Notes: generated by a model from the letters alone, not told the origin. Numbered from the stretch's first letter, positions 17,354-27,021 are shown. The stretch is 60,727 nucleotides of DNA from UBA937 sp031549725 (GCA_031549725.1 JAVBPH010000006.1:1-60727), one strand, 5' to 3'. Program-made: numbers and translations.

Positions 17354-17397
17354 TACTGGACAAAATATCCTGTATTTGTTATTTTTAGCATCAATAC

Positions 17398-17469
17398 GGC
17401 GCCGTACCCAAGCGGTAAGGGAGAGGTCTGCAAAACCTTCATGCAACGGTTCGAATCCGTTCGGCGCCT
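17398..17469 (+). tRNA. tRNA-Cys (GCA)
   Basis: A 72-nt cloverleaf: acceptor GGCGCCG/CGGCGCC, D arm with CCCAAGCGGTAAGGG, anticodon loop CTGCAAA giving GCA, T arm AACGG-TTCGAAT-CCGTT and discriminator T, the Cys identity base. No encoded CCA. Confidence 0.95.
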
Positions 17470-17471
17470 TC

Positions 17472-17497
17472 CGGCTCCCCTAAGGGAGCTTTTTTAT
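17472..17497 (+). terminator. Terminator of tRNA-Cys
   Basis: GGCTCCC-CTAA-GGGAGCT followed by six or seven T residues lies directly after the tRNA. Confidence 0.88.
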
Positions 17498-17509
17498 TAA
17501 TCGGCCTGA

Positions 17510-19765
17510 TCAATAATTGATTACCCCCACATCCAGGGCAAAGAACGGAGCAAAACTCTTATCCGTATTCTGGTTCAAACCGAACCGCAGGGCTATCCCA
17601 AAAGCATCATTCAGCCTGAGGCCGGCACCCAGGGATGCATTCCAGTGGAAGGTATTACTCCAGTCGATATCGTATATATCCTGAATGATTGTACCCAGGG
17701 CGCCATTAAACAGCAAAAATATGGGGAACCTGATCCCCCTGTTCTGCCAGTTAAACTGATAATTTACCCCAAATCCTATACCCGCCACATGGCTTCCCGA
17801 TTTTTCGCCAATCTGCAGGGGCCCCGGAAACATCCAGTGAGAATCCAGCGAAGGCAGATAGTAAAACGGAGCCTTTTCAAAAAGTGTCATGAAGGTAAAA
17901 TCCGTACCCACAATCCATTGAAAAGCCAGGGTTACCGGAGCAGCCACGGGAATCGCCGCATTGCCCTTAAGAGTTAGGGTTTGAAAATACTTTTCAGAAC
18001 CCATAAACCGCAGGGGTGCCTGAAACAGAAGGGCCCCATAGGCTCCCCGGGATGTAAAAATGGGGGAATCCACTTTTTCAAAGATAAAATAAGTCTTCAG
18101 CATGGGATTAGCCACGGTTTCGCTGGAAAAACCATCATTATCGCTGTCGTCAGGAAATTTCGTATCCACATAATCATAACTGAGGGAAATACCGAATTCA
18201 GTTCCGCCCCAGGGGAAAAATCCCAGATTCACCCCGCCGGAAAGGAAAAAAGTATTGTAAAGATACCCGATATAATTACTGGTAAAATTAATCGACGATT
18301 CCTGCTTCACCGAAAAATAAGGGGATATCCTCAGGTAGGACCCTATGGGCTGGACAAAAGCAATATCAACGCCCGGGGAATCGAGTATTTCCAGATCCGC
18401 CGTAAGCTTGGAATCATCCGTGGTAATGCCATTAATCACAAGCGCCGGAACCAGGTCGAGGTTCATTTCTGTCCGGGTGGAAATTGATGTCTGAAACTTA
18501 AAATACAGCCGGACCGCGTTTTTATCCTGGGGTTTTGGTGTCAGTCCAATTATCAGGGGATGTCCTGCAATGTATGCATCCCTGTAAAACCGGACCGTAT
18601 CGTACCGGCCGGTGTTATCAATCTCGTCCATCACCGTATCCAGCGGATCTTCCTTGCCGTTTTTCTTTACCAGGGCTTTGCTGATTCTTTTTTCAAGCCC
18701 CTTATCCCGGGAACTCTCTCCGGATAAAATAAAGTTTTGGCCTTTTCCCAGATAAAGTTCATTCATGGAGTATGGTTTGACCTGGTTATTGCTTTCCGGG
18801 GGAAACCTGCTGCGGAGTTCCCGGAGCTGATCCATGTGGTTTCTTGCTTCCTGCTCCCCCAGGGCTGCCAATCCCGGGGCTTTATCAAAATCCGTGGTAA
18901 CAAACTGTTTTACATCCACCGTAATAAGAATATCCGCAAGATCCCGGTGATTATCATCATTATTTTTAAAAACGATGTCCGATAGCTGATTAAAGGTTGA
19001 TAAAAGATTTTGTTTTCTATTGTCAATCTGCAGCTGTTCCTTGCGCAGGTCCACCGCAATAATAATATCCGCCCCCATATCCGCAGCCACATCAATGGGA
19101 AGGTTATCCACCACACCGCCGTCAATATAATACTTCCCGTCGATGAACCAGGGAGTAAACACCCCGGGAATACTCATGCTGGCCCGCAGGGCATCCGGCA
19201 TATTCCCCTTTGAAAAAACAACCCGGTCCCCCGAGGATAGTTCGGTTGCCACCGCCCGGTATCTCCTGGGGAGGGTATCAAAATCAACCGGAGAAGGAAT
19301 GCCAAGCAGGTTTTTGTCCAAAAGCTGAAGAATTTTTTCTCCCGTAAAGAGACCTCCCCCGGTGGAAAATCCGTTTTTATCAAAAAGGATGGATATGGCA
19401 TACCGGGAGGTATCCTTCATATTGTAAAAGGGTTCATTCATCGACTTGTTGGCGGCAAGAAAGAGGTTGCTCCAATCCTGGGCGGCGAACAATTCTTCAA
19501 TTTCGCCGGAGGTATAACCCACAGAATAAAGACCTCCCACAATGGACCCAATACTGGTGCCAATTACTATATCTATGGGAATGCCCAGTTCTTCAATAAC
19601 CCGGATAACCCCAATATGGGCAAGTCCCCAGGCACTCCCCCCGGCAAGGACCAGGGCTACCTTGGGAGGATCCGCCGGCTGATCCTGGGAATACACACCC
19701 TGGGGCCGGAGGATAAAAAGCAATATGAATATTATCAATATTAAATATTTTAATTTCATATACAT
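17510..19765 (-). CDS. Patatin-like phospholipase with C-terminal outer-membrane barrel
   Basis: 751 residues with a signal peptide (to about YSQ at 27). The patatin domain spans about 35-235: oxyanion motif GGSAWGLAHIGV (42-53), nucleophile elbow GTSIGS (Ser71) and catalytic Asp in DGGVVDN (about 216). The long C-terminal half is beta-rich with aromatic strand ends and resembles the BamA/Omp85 surface-antigen barrel, as in PlpD-type type Vd autotransporters, with a POTRA-like linker at about 360-410. Predicted outer-membrane lipase or esterase. ATGs occur at 19765 and 19759 with AAAG just upstream. Monocistronic. Confidence 0.85.
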   Translation of the reverse strand: MYMKLKYLILIIFILLFILRPQGVYSQDQPADPPKVALVLAGGSAWGLAHIGVIRVIEELGIPIDIVIGTSIGSIVGGLYSVGYTSGEIEELFAAQDWSNLFLAANKSMNEPFYNMKDTSRYAISILFDKNGFSTGGGLFTGEKILQLLDKNLLGIPSPVDFDTLPRRYRAVATELSSGDRVVFSKGNMPDALRASMSIPGVFTPWFIDGKYYIDGGVVDNLPIDVAADMGADIIIAVDLRKEQLQIDNRKQNLLSTFNQLSDIVFKNNDDNHRDLADILITVDVKQFVTTDFDKAPGLAALGEQEARNHMDQLRELRSRFPPESNNQVKPYSMNELYLGKGQNFILSGESSRDKGLEKRISKALVKKNGKEDPLDTVMDEIDNTGRYDTVRFYRDAYIAGHPLIIGLTPKPQDKNAVRLYFKFQTSISTRTEMNLDLVPALVINGITTDDSKLTADLEILDSPGVDIAFVQPIGSYLRISPYFSVKQESSINFTSNYIGYLYNTFFLSGGVNLGFFPWGGTEFGISLSYDYVDTKFPDDSDNDGFSSETVANPMLKTYFIFEKVDSPIFTSRGAYGALLFQAPLRFMGSEKYFQTLTLKGNAAIPVAAPVTLAFQWIVGTDFTFMTLFEKAPFYYLPSLDSHWMFPGPLQIGEKSGSHVAGIGFGVNYQFNWQNRGIRFPIFLLFNGALGTIIQDIYDIDWSNTFHWNASLGAGLRLNDAFGIALRFGLNQNTDKSFAPFFALDVGVINY

Positions 19766-19806
19766 ACTTTAATATATTTTATTCCAATACAAAAATCTTT
19801 TTTTAA

Positions 19807-19970
19807 TGAAGAACCCCGAGGCAGAGCCTCGTGGTATCTTCGTTGTAGAGGAAATTATTATACAGGCTGAGGGTTCATACCACATACAAACGTTTCAACC
19901 TTCATCCAGGGCGTTAAAAAATCAACCGATGCCAGCATCGTGTATGAACCCCAACAGCCATCCAATCAAT
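19807..19970 (+). repeat. Structured intergenic repeat, copy R2
   Basis: Nearly identical to R3 at 49256. It has a 5-prime hairpin from GAAGAACCCCGAGGC (partly mismatched here: GCCTCGTGGTATCTTC), the conserved spacer TGTAGAGGAAATTATTATAC, then a closing stem GGGTTCATAC (19871-19880) with GTATGAACCC (19942-19951). It lies between the patatin and pirin genes, which point away from each other. Confidence 0.85.
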
Positions 19971-20008
19971 CCTTAGGGATCATCCATTTTGAAATGCCCC
20001 TATAATTG

Positions 20009-20037
20009 TTGACGATAGAATTAGTAAGGATTATGTT
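20009..20037 (+). promoter_or_regulatory. Predicted sigma-70 promoter of the pirin gene
   Basis: TTGACG (20009-20014), a 17-base spacer and TATGTT (20032-20037). It predicts a leader of about 95 bases before the pirin ATG. The same TTGACGAT...TTATG pattern precedes yejA. Confidence 0.55.
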
Positions 20038-20136
20038 TAAACCATGGTGTTTTGTCTAAAAAGCCCCTAAACATGGGATGGGCATATTTTCTCCCGGGTC
20101 TTTTTATTCAGCCGCCAGTTGGAGGTATATTTAATA

Positions 20137-20976
20137 ATGGATGTAAGAAATGTAAAAAAGGTAATTAAGGGGTATCAAACCGTTGACGGAGCCGGGGTCC
20201 AGTTGGTCCGGGTCCTGGGACATGCGGATGTCAAAGATATTGATCCTTTTTTAATGCTGGATGCTTTTGATTCCCAGGATCCTAATGAGTATGTCCTGGG
20301 ATTTCCCATGCATCCCCACCGGGGAATAGAAACCCTTACTTACCTTATTGACGGGAAAATAGATCACCGGGACACCCTGGGAAATTCCGGACGGATCCAG
20401 GGCGGTGAAGCTCAGTGGATGACCTCCGGCAGCGGAATCCTCCATGAGGAAATGCCGGCTATTTCTGACCGCCTGTTTGGTCTACAGCTCTGGATCAACC
20501 TGCCCAGGGAACATAAAATGACCGAACCGGCTTATCATGATATCAATACTGAAGATATGCCAAGGGTTGAAAAAAACGGGGTAACCGTCCGGGTAGTAGC
20601 CGGAAATTACGGGGATTCCACCGGGGCCAAGGGTAATTTTGTCCAGCCCCTCATTCTGGATATTTCACTTATTCCCGGCGCCAAATTTTCCATACCCATA
20701 CCGGATTCCCATACCCTGTTTACCTATGTATTGGAGGGTGACGGATTTTTTGGAAACGATGACAGTATGATTCCCCGGCGTACCGCGGTGATCTTTGGCA
20801 ATGGCGGTACCTTCCAGGTAAAAGCCGGCACCCAGGACCTGCGGTTTATGCTCTTTTCCGGTATCCCCCTGGATGAACCTGTGGCATGGGCCGGCCCGAT
20901 TGTCATGAATACCCGGCAGGAACTGGAAAAAGCCTTCAGTGAGCTTGATGAAGGGATATTCATTAAAAAACGTTAG
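20137..20976 (+). CDS. Pirin-family cupin protein
   Basis: 279 residues. The N-terminal cupin has the pirin metal ligands: HPHRG (two His) and GILHEEMP (His and Glu). A second cupin follows. Bacterial pirins act as quercetin dioxygenases, redox sensors or enzyme partners; the role here is unknown. The ATG at 20137 is chosen because GGAGGT (20121-20126) lies ten bases upstream; the upstream in-frame TTG overlaps that site. Array B follows the stop. Confidence 0.87.
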   Translation: MDVRNVKKVIKGYQTVDGAGVQLVRVLGHADVKDIDPFLMLDAFDSQDPNEYVLGFPMHPHRGIETLTYLIDGKIDHRDTLGNSGRIQGGEAQWMTSGSGILHEEMPAISDRLFGLQLWINLPREHKMTEPAYHDINTEDMPRVEKNGVTVRVVAGNYGDSTGAKGNFVQPLILDISLIPGAKFSIPIPDSHTLFTYVLEGDGFFGNDDSMIPRRTAVIFGNGGTFQVKAGTQDLRFMLFSGIPLDEPVAWAGPIVMNTRQELEKAFSELDEGIFIKKR

Positions 20977-21030
20977 CCAACGGATTTCTGTACAAATGGA
21001 ATCTCCGGAAAGGACAAGCTTTATCCCATG

Positions 21031-21270
21031 GTCCCTTCGAGAGCCTCAGGGACCGGAGCCCCCGGTGGTTGAGGCTCCCAAACCACCTGAGAAGAAAAAG
21101 TTCTCTTCCCCTGGTCCTTCGAGAGCCTCAGGGACCGGAGTCCCCGGTGGTTGAGGCTCCCGAAACCACCTGAGAAGAAAAAGTTCTCTTTCCCTGGCCC
21201 TTCGAGAGCCTCAGGGACCGGAGCCCCCGGTGGTTGAGGCTCCCGAAACCACCTGAGAAGAAAAAGGCTT
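21031..21270 (+). repeat. Tandem interlocked-palindrome array B (82-83-bp period)
   Basis: Three units, beginning near 21035, 21117 and 21200. Each holds CGAGAGCCTCA...TGAGGCTCCCG interlocked with GGTGGTT...AAACCACC, then a linker hairpin GAGAA-GAAAAAG-TTCTC. Relative to arrays A, C and D the sequence is inverted, but it follows a plus-strand gene (pirin), so its orientation relative to the upstream gene is the same. It fills most of the 398-bp gap to yejA. Confidence 0.85.
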
Positions 21271-21339
21271 GTTTTTATCCTTTCAGAAGTAGCCTGTAGC
21301 AGACAGAGTATCAAAAACGCAAGCAAAATTTTTTACCAG

Positions 21340-21368
21340 TTGACGATTAATCCATCTCAACTTATGCT
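21340..21368 (+). promoter_or_regulatory. Predicted promoter of yejA, implying a leaderless message
   Basis: TTGACG (21340-21345), a 17-base spacer and TATGCT (21363-21368). The yejA ATG begins at 21375, where transcription would be expected to start. No Shine-Dalgarno is present between them. Confidence 0.55.
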
Positions 21369-21374
21369 CTTAAA

Positions 21375-23186
21375 ATGATTGGAAAAAAAATATTTCTTAT
21401 CGTAATAATCTCCCTGGGACTGGGAGCGGCCGCACTATCCGCAGCAGAACCGCCCCGGGTTATTACCGCCACATCCATCAGCTTGAGGGGAGAACCAAAA
21501 TACAGGGACGGTTTTACCCACTTTGAATATGCCGACCCGGATGCTCCCAAGGGCGGCAGCATCACCCTCCATGATATTGGAACCTTTGACAGTTTTCACC
21601 GGTATGCCCTGCGGGGGGATTCCATTTTGGGACCGCCCACGGATTTTTACGATACCCTCCTGACCAGTTCCTGGGATGAAGTTGAAAGTTACTATCCCCT
21701 GGTTGCGGAAAAGTTTGAATATGCAGAGGATTTTTCCTTTATCATCTTTCATATAAACCCAAAAGCCAAAGCCCAGGATGGGGTTCCCATCACTTCGGAG
21801 GATGTGGTTTTCTCATTTAATACCTTTTTCGAAAAGGGTGTTCCCCAGTTCAGACGGTATTACGAAGGGGTTACCGTAAAAGCCCTGGATAAACTCCGGG
21901 TCCGGTTTGATCTGCCCGAGCCGGGTGATAAGGAACTGCTGCTGTCCATCTGCGGAACCCTTGTCCTGCCCAAACATTACTGGGAAACCCGGAATTTTTC
22001 TGAACCGTTGTCAACACCGCCTTTAGGAACCGGACCATACCGGGTGAAGGATTACAAGATGGGACAGTACGTCACCTATGAGCGGATCCCCGATTACTGG
22101 GCCTGGGACCTGCCCTCCAGGAAGGGGACCTTCAATTTTGGGATTATCCGGAGGGATTATTACCGGGATGATACGGTTGCCATGGAAGCCTTTAAAGCCG
22201 GGGAATACGATATCCGTTTTGAAAATGTAGCCATGAACTGGGCAACCCAGTATAAAAACATGGGTTCCAAAAATGATCAGTATAAAATAATCAATGAAGA
22301 GATTCCCCACCAGATTCCCCAGCCCATGCAGGCTTATATCATGAATACCGGGCGGCCTCCCTTTGATAACCGGTTAACCAGGCAGGCATTGAATTATCTT
22401 TTCGATTTTGAATGGACGAACAGAAACATTTTTTACGGCGCCTATACCCGGACGAGAAGTTATTTTCAGAATACCGAATATGAAGCCTTCGGGTTTCCCT
22501 CGGCGGATGAATTGAAGATCCTGGAACCCATCCGGGATAAGATTGCCCCGGAGGTGTTTACCCGGGAATACAATCCCCCGGTTACCGACGGCACAGGAAG
22601 TATCCGGCCCCAGATGCGGGAAGCAATAGAGCTTTTTAAACAGGCAGGCTGGGAACTGAAGAACGGAAAAATGATTAATATGGCCACGGGAAAACAGATG
22701 AGTTTTGAACTTCTTATTTATACTCCCAGTTCCGAAAAGATTGCTATTCCCTTCCAGAGGAACCTGGCCCGTTACGGCATTGAAATGAAAATACGGCTGG
22801 TCGATCCCAGCCAGTACATTAACCGGATCAGGACCAGGGATTACGATATAACGTCCTATGGTTATTTGGCAAATAAGTATCCCAGTTCCAGCTTACAGAT
22901 TGTCTGGCATTCGGCTTTTATCGATTCCACCTGGAATGTGGCAGGAGTAATAGATAGCGCAGTGGATTATCTTGTAGAAGGTATTGTAGCCCATCAGGAT
23001 GATGAACAGGCGCTGCTTGCCTGGGGGCGAGCCCTGGACCGGGTCCTTACCTGGAATTTTTATGTTATTCCCCAATGGTACAACAGTGTAATCCGTGTAG
23101 CATACGTCAACAAATTTGAAAGACCGGCGGTGATTCCCAAATATGACATTTACGCCGGTCTGTATACATGGTGGGTAAAACAATGA
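21375..23186 (+). CDS. yejA: ABC importer periplasmic binding protein, YejA type
   Basis: 603 residues with a signal peptide (MIGKKIFLIV...LSAAEPP) and a family 5 solute-binding fold: HFEYADPDAPKGG near the N-terminus, PPLGTGPYRVKDY in the middle and DITSYGY toward the end. YejA captures peptides or microcin C-like peptide-nucleotides for the YejBEF transporter; the natural ligand here is unknown. The ATG is fixed by the signal peptide. No ribosome site precedes it, and the predicted minus-10 ends six bases upstream. First gene of yejABEF, overlapping yejB by four bases. Confidence 0.85.
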   Translation: MIGKKIFLIVIISLGLGAAALSAAEPPRVITATSISLRGEPKYRDGFTHFEYADPDAPKGGSITLHDIGTFDSFHRYALRGDSILGPPTDFYDTLLTSSWDEVESYYPLVAEKFEYAEDFSFIIFHINPKAKAQDGVPITSEDVVFSFNTFFEKGVPQFRRYYEGVTVKALDKLRVRFDLPEPGDKELLLSICGTLVLPKHYWETRNFSEPLSTPPLGTGPYRVKDYKMGQYVTYERIPDYWAWDLPSRKGTFNFGIIRRDYYRDDTVAMEAFKAGEYDIRFENVAMNWATQYKNMGSKNDQYKIINEEIPHQIPQPMQAYIMNTGRPPFDNRLTRQALNYLFDFEWTNRNIFYGAYTRTRSYFQNTEYEAFGFPSADELKILEPIRDKIAPEVFTREYNPPVTDGTGSIRPQMREAIELFKQAGWELKNGKMINMATGKQMSFELLIYTPSSEKIAIPFQRNLARYGIEMKIRLVDPSQYINRIRTRDYDITSYGYLANKYPSSSLQIVWHSAFIDSTWNVAGVIDSAVDYLVEGIVAHQDDEQALLAWGRALDRVLTWNFYVIPQWYNSVIRVAYVNKFERPAVIPKYDIYAGLYTWWVKQ

Positions 23187-24271
23187 TCTCTTATATCTTG
23201 CGCCGTTTATTACTGATTATCCCTACCCTTTGGGCAATCATTACCATCAATTTTATAATTGCTCAAATTGCCCCGGGGGGTCCCGTAGACCAGGCTATTG
23301 CGGAAATGCAGGGGATCGGAGGGACAGGTGTTGACCGGATTACCGGTTCTGTATCCGACACGGGGGTATCCGTGCAGGGGGCAACCCCAAGCGGTTACCG
23401 GGGAAGCCAGGGGCTTGACCCGGAGGTAATTGCGGAAATTGAAAAACGCTTTGGTTTTGATAAACCCCTGCCGGTGCGGTACTGGGACATGATTAAAAAT
23501 TACCTCACTTTTAATTTTGGGGATAGTCTTTTCAAGGGAGATTCCGTAATAGGACTTATTAAGGAACGGCTGCCCGTGTCCATATCCCTGGGGGTCTGGA
23601 CGACCCTGATCATTTACCTCATATCGATTCCCCTGGGCATCCGGAAGGCAGTGAAAAACGGCACCCGGTTTGACTTCTGGACCAGCACCGCGGTGGTACT
23701 GGGGAATGCCATCCCCTCATTTTTATTTGCCATCCTTTTGGTGGTTCTCTTTGCCGGGGGAAGCTTCCTGAAAATTTTCCCCCTCCGGGGACTGGTGTCG
23801 GTGAACTTTGCAGAACTGAGTATTCCCGGGAAGATTCTGGATTACTTCTGGCACCTGGTATTGCCCGTACTGGCCATGGTGATCGGCGGTTTTGCCACCC
23901 TGACCATGCTGACAAAAAATTCTTTCCTGGATGAAATCCACAAACAGTATGTCATGACCGCCCGGGCCAAGGGTCTTCCCGAAAAAAAGATCCTGTTCAA
24001 GCATGTATTCAGGAATGCCATGCTCATTGTAATTTCAGGTTTTCCCGCGACCCTTATCGCCATGCTGTTCAGCAGTTCCTTACTGATTGAGGTGATTTTT
24101 TCTCTGGAAGGACTTGGGTTGCTGAGTTATGAAGCTATCATGCAGCGGGACTATCCGGTAATTTTCGGCAACCTCTACCTCTTTACCCTGCTGGCACTTT
24201 TCCTTTCCCTTGTGACGGATATCGTGTATACCATAGTAGATCCCAGAATAGATTTTGAGGCCCGGCAATGA
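23183..24271 (+). CDS. yejB: ABC importer permease, YejB type
   Basis: 362 residues with six predicted membrane segments and the binding-protein-dependent permease loop EIHKQYVMTARAKGLPEKK. As in E. coli YejB, a long periplasmic insertion follows the first helix (GPVDQAIAEMQGIGG onward). The start at 23183 forms an ATGA overlap with the yejA stop; an in-frame ATG at 23168 would give five extra residues. Confidence 0.87.
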   Translation: MISYILRRLLLIIPTLWAIITINFIIAQIAPGGPVDQAIAEMQGIGGTGVDRITGSVSDTGVSVQGATPSGYRGSQGLDPEVIAEIEKRFGFDKPLPVRYWDMIKNYLTFNFGDSLFKGDSVIGLIKERLPVSISLGVWTTLIIYLISIPLGIRKAVKNGTRFDFWTSTAVVLGNAIPSFLFAILLVVLFAGGSFLKIFPLRGLVSVNFAELSIPGKILDYFWHLVLPVLAMVIGGFATLTMLTKNSFLDEIHKQYVMTARAKGLPEKKILFKHVFRNAMLIVISGFPATLIAMLFSSSLLIEVIFSLEGLGLLSYEAIMQRDYPVIFGNLYLFTLLALFLSLVTDIVYTIVDPRIDFEARQ

Positions 24272-25290
24272 AAAAAACAGGTTTGATGTATAAACGGTGG
24301 CAGCGGTTCAGGAAAAATAAACGAGCCTGGGTCTGCCTCTGGATTTTTGGAATTCTTTTTGTCTTATGCCTTGGGGCGGAATTTATCGCCAACGACAAAC
24401 CCATCCTGGTCCGGTATAACGGAAAAATGTATTTTCCCCAGTTAAAAAATTATTCCGAACTGGTCTTTGACGGTGAGTTTGATATTGATGCGGATTACCG
24501 GGACCCGTATATTATCGAAAAAATTGAAGATCATGGCTGGATGCTCCGGGCTCCTATCCGTTACAGCTATAACACCATCAATTACAATACTCCCGGGCCG
24601 GTCCCTTCCCGGCCAACCCTGGATAACTGGCTCGGCACGGATGACCGGGGCCGGGATGTGCTGGCCAGGATCATCTACGGGTTCAGGATCAGTATTCTTT
24701 TTGGGCTGACCTTGACGGTCTTTTCTTCGATTATTGGCATTGCTGCGGGGGCTTTCCAGGGATATTTCGGCGGATTAAGGGATATCATCTTCCAGCGATT
24801 TATCGAGGTGTGGTCAAGCATGCCCACCCTATTTCTTCTTATCATTTTGTCCAGCGTGGTGGAACCCAACTTCTGGTGGCTCCTGCTGATTACCCTCCTT
24901 CTAGGATGGAGGACCCTGGTGGGCCTGGTCAGGGCGGAATTCCTGCGGGTCCGCAATTTTGAATATGTCCAGTCCGCAAAAGCCATGGGGATGAAAAACA
25001 GCCGGATCATGTTCGTGCATATCCTGCCCAATGCGATGATCTCCGCTTTTACCTATCTGCCTTTTATTCTGGGAGGTTCCATTACCACCCTCACATCCCT
25101 GGATTTCCTGGGGTTCGGGCTTCCGGTGGGTTCCCCCAGCCTGGGGGAACTCCTTTCCCAGGGCAAGGCCAATCTCCAGGCTCCCTGGCTGGGGATTTCC
25201 GCCTTTGTAATCCTGGCCCTAACCCTGAGCCTTCTGGTCTTTATAGGTGAAGGCATCCGGGATGGTTTTGATCCCCGGAGGAATGTATGA
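24268..25290 (+). CDS. yejE: ABC importer permease, YejE type
   Basis: 340 residues. An N-terminal membrane helix is followed by a periplasmic domain of about 100 residues (ANDKPILVRYNGKMYFP) and the DppC-like permease core with LRVRNFEYVQSAKAMGMKNS. The characteristic GTDDRGRDVLARIIYGFR is present. The start overlaps yejB by four bases (ATGA), with GAGG eight bases upstream. Confidence 0.87.
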   Translation: MKKTGLMYKRWQRFRKNKRAWVCLWIFGILFVLCLGAEFIANDKPILVRYNGKMYFPQLKNYSELVFDGEFDIDADYRDPYIIEKIEDHGWMLRAPIRYSYNTINYNTPGPVPSRPTLDNWLGTDDRGRDVLARIIYGFRISILFGLTLTVFSSIIGIAAGAFQGYFGGLRDIIFQRFIEVWSSMPTLFLLIILSSVVEPNFWWLLLITLLLGWRTLVGLVRAEFLRVRNFEYVQSAKAMGMKNSRIMFVHILPNAMISAFTYLPFILGGSITTLTSLDFLGFGLPVGSPSLGELLSQGKANLQAPWLGISAFVILALTLSLLVFIGEGIRDGFDPRRNV

Positions 25291-26885
25291 GCCAGCATCT
25301 GGTGGAGTACCGGAATTTCCGGGTTGCCTTTGGAAAAGCTCCGGCCGTAAAAGAAGTGGTCCAGGGTATCAATTTCCATATTGATGAACATGAATGTTTT
25401 GCCCTGGTGGGTGAAAGCGGTTCCGGAAAAACCGTCTCCGCCCAGGCGCTGCTCCGGCTGGTGAGCGAAGATTGGATATCCTACCCCTCGGGGGAAATTC
25501 TTTTCCAGGGGAAGGATGTCCTGAAGATGAAAACCGGGGACCTCCAGGCTCTCCGGGGAAACGATGTGGGAATTATTTTCCAGGAACCCATGACATCCCT
25601 GAATCCCCTGCATACCATTGAAAAACAGCTGGCGGAATCGGTCTTTCTTCACCAGGGATTTTCCCGGGAAAAATCCCGGCCTATTATTGTGGAGTGGCTT
25701 AACCGGGTGGGTCTCCGGAATGCCACCCACCGGCTGGGTGCCTACCCCCATGAACTTTCCGGCGGAGAGCGACAGCGGGTCATGATAGCCATGGCCCTGA
25801 TTAACGGGCCCAAACTGCTTATCGCGGATGAACCCACCACCGCCCTGGATGTGACCATCCAGGACCAGATTCTGCGGCTGATCAAGGATCTGCAGCAGGA
25901 ATTGGGGATGGCGGTGTTGTTTATTACCCATGATCTGGGCATAGTCCGGCGTGTTGCCGACCGGGTGGCGGTAATGAAGGACGGCCAAATCGTCGAAACC
26001 GGTTCCACCGGATCGCTATTTTCAAATCCCCGGGAGGATTATACCAGACTGCTGATTTCTTCCGAACCTAAAAAAGAAAGTCCCCCGCCGGATTACACAG
26101 CCCCGGTGATTGTTTCCGTAAAGGATATGAAGGTCTATTTCCCCGTAAAAAAAGGCGTCCTCCGGCGGGTCAAGGGATACATAAAGGCTGTTGACGGTGT
26201 GGACCTGGAACTCCGGAAGGGCCAAAGCCTGGGAATAGCGGGAGAAAGCGGGTCCGGGAAAACAACCCTGGGCAAGGCTTTGCTGAGGCTGATAAAAAGC
26301 ACCGGCAGGATCCGTATTGACAACACCGAAATCCAGGATTTAAACGAAAACCAGCTCCGGCCTTTAAGAAGAAAAATGCAGATTATTTTCCAGGATCCCT
26401 ATGGATCTCTGAGTCCCCGGCTCACTATCAGGGATATAGTCAGCGAGGGGCTTAATATCCATAAAATCGGAACCCAGGAAGAAAGGGAACAGAAAATCCG
26501 CCGGGCACTGGCTGAAACCGGCATGCGGGATGAGGATATCCTGGACAGGTATCCCAATGAATTTTCCGGAGGCCAAAGGCAGCGGATTGCCCTGGCCCGG
26601 AGCCTGGTACTGGAACCGGAAATTCTTGTTCTGGATGAACCTACTTCCAGTCTGGACAGGACCATCCAGTTCCAGGTGGTGGAACTGCTTAAAAAGCTCC
26701 AGGAAAAACACCGGCTTTCGTATATTTTCATAAGCCACGATCTGGGTATAGTCCGGAACCTCTGCCATGACATAATCATCATGAAGGCCGGAAAAGTTGT
26801 CGAAACCGGCTCCACCGGAGAAATTATGGAAAATCCCAAAGACCCCTACACCAGGGAACTGCTGAGGACAGCCTTCGGGGAATAA
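25287..26885 (+). CDS. yejF: ABC importer ATPase with two nucleotide-binding domains, YejF type
   Basis: 532 residues with two ABC domains in one chain. First: Walker A GESGSGKT (about 44), signature LSGGERQR, Walker B LLIADEPTTALD. Second: GESGSGKTT (about 320), FSGGQRQR, LVLDEPTSSLD. Both domains look intact, including the switch His (FITHDLG, FISHDLG). It energises import through YejBE. The start overlaps yejE (ATGA) with GGAGG five bases before. Confidence 0.9.
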   Translation: MSQHLVEYRNFRVAFGKAPAVKEVVQGINFHIDEHECFALVGESGSGKTVSAQALLRLVSEDWISYPSGEILFQGKDVLKMKTGDLQALRGNDVGIIFQEPMTSLNPLHTIEKQLAESVFLHQGFSREKSRPIIVEWLNRVGLRNATHRLGAYPHELSGGERQRVMIAMALINGPKLLIADEPTTALDVTIQDQILRLIKDLQQELGMAVLFITHDLGIVRRVADRVAVMKDGQIVETGSTGSLFSNPREDYTRLLISSEPKKESPPPDYTAPVIVSVKDMKVYFPVKKGVLRRVKGYIKAVDGVDLELRKGQSLGIAGESGSGKTTLGKALLRLIKSTGRIRIDNTEIQDLNENQLRPLRRKMQIIFQDPYGSLSPRLTIRDIVSEGLNIHKIGTQEEREQKIRRALAETGMRDEDILDRYPNEFSGGQRQRIALARSLVLEPEILVLDEPTSSLDRTIQFQVVELLKKLQEKHRLSYIFISHDLGIVRNLCHDIIIMKAGKVVETGSTGEIMENPKDPYTRELLRTAFGE

Positions 26886-26895
26886 TAGCTTCCGT

Positions 26896-26925
26896 TACCG
26901 GTCCCTTTGATGCTTCAGGGGAACC
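26896..26925. terminator. Hairpin after yejF
   Basis: CCGGTCCCT and AGGGGAACCGG can form an imperfect stem just after the yejF stop, followed after some bases by GTTTTT. Plausible operon terminator, weakly supported. Confidence 0.35.
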
Positions 26926-27021
26926 GGCGGTCAGGTGTTTTTGACTCTAATGTATGATGTTACCGCAGCAATTTTCAAAAAAACAACCCCGGAATATACC
27001 GGACAATTCATTGATCCGCAG

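Noticed and set aside
16527..17469. Complete prophage or integrative element at the tRNA genes
   Set aside because: Only a tRNA remnant and one small gene are present; there is no integrase or phage gene in the interval.
17501..17520. TCGGCCTGATCA-type repeat of 17311-17330 flanking tRNA-Cys
   Set aside because: About 16 of 20 bases match, but the second copy covers the conserved end of the patatin gene; likely coincidence.
21021..21326. Leftward open frame of about 100 codons across array B
   Set aside because: Made of repeat units, no start signal, and non-coding arrays of the same type occur elsewhere.
25053..25988. 311-codon leftward frame antisense to yejE/yejF
   Set aside because: It mirrors conserved ABC transporter motifs and has no own start site.
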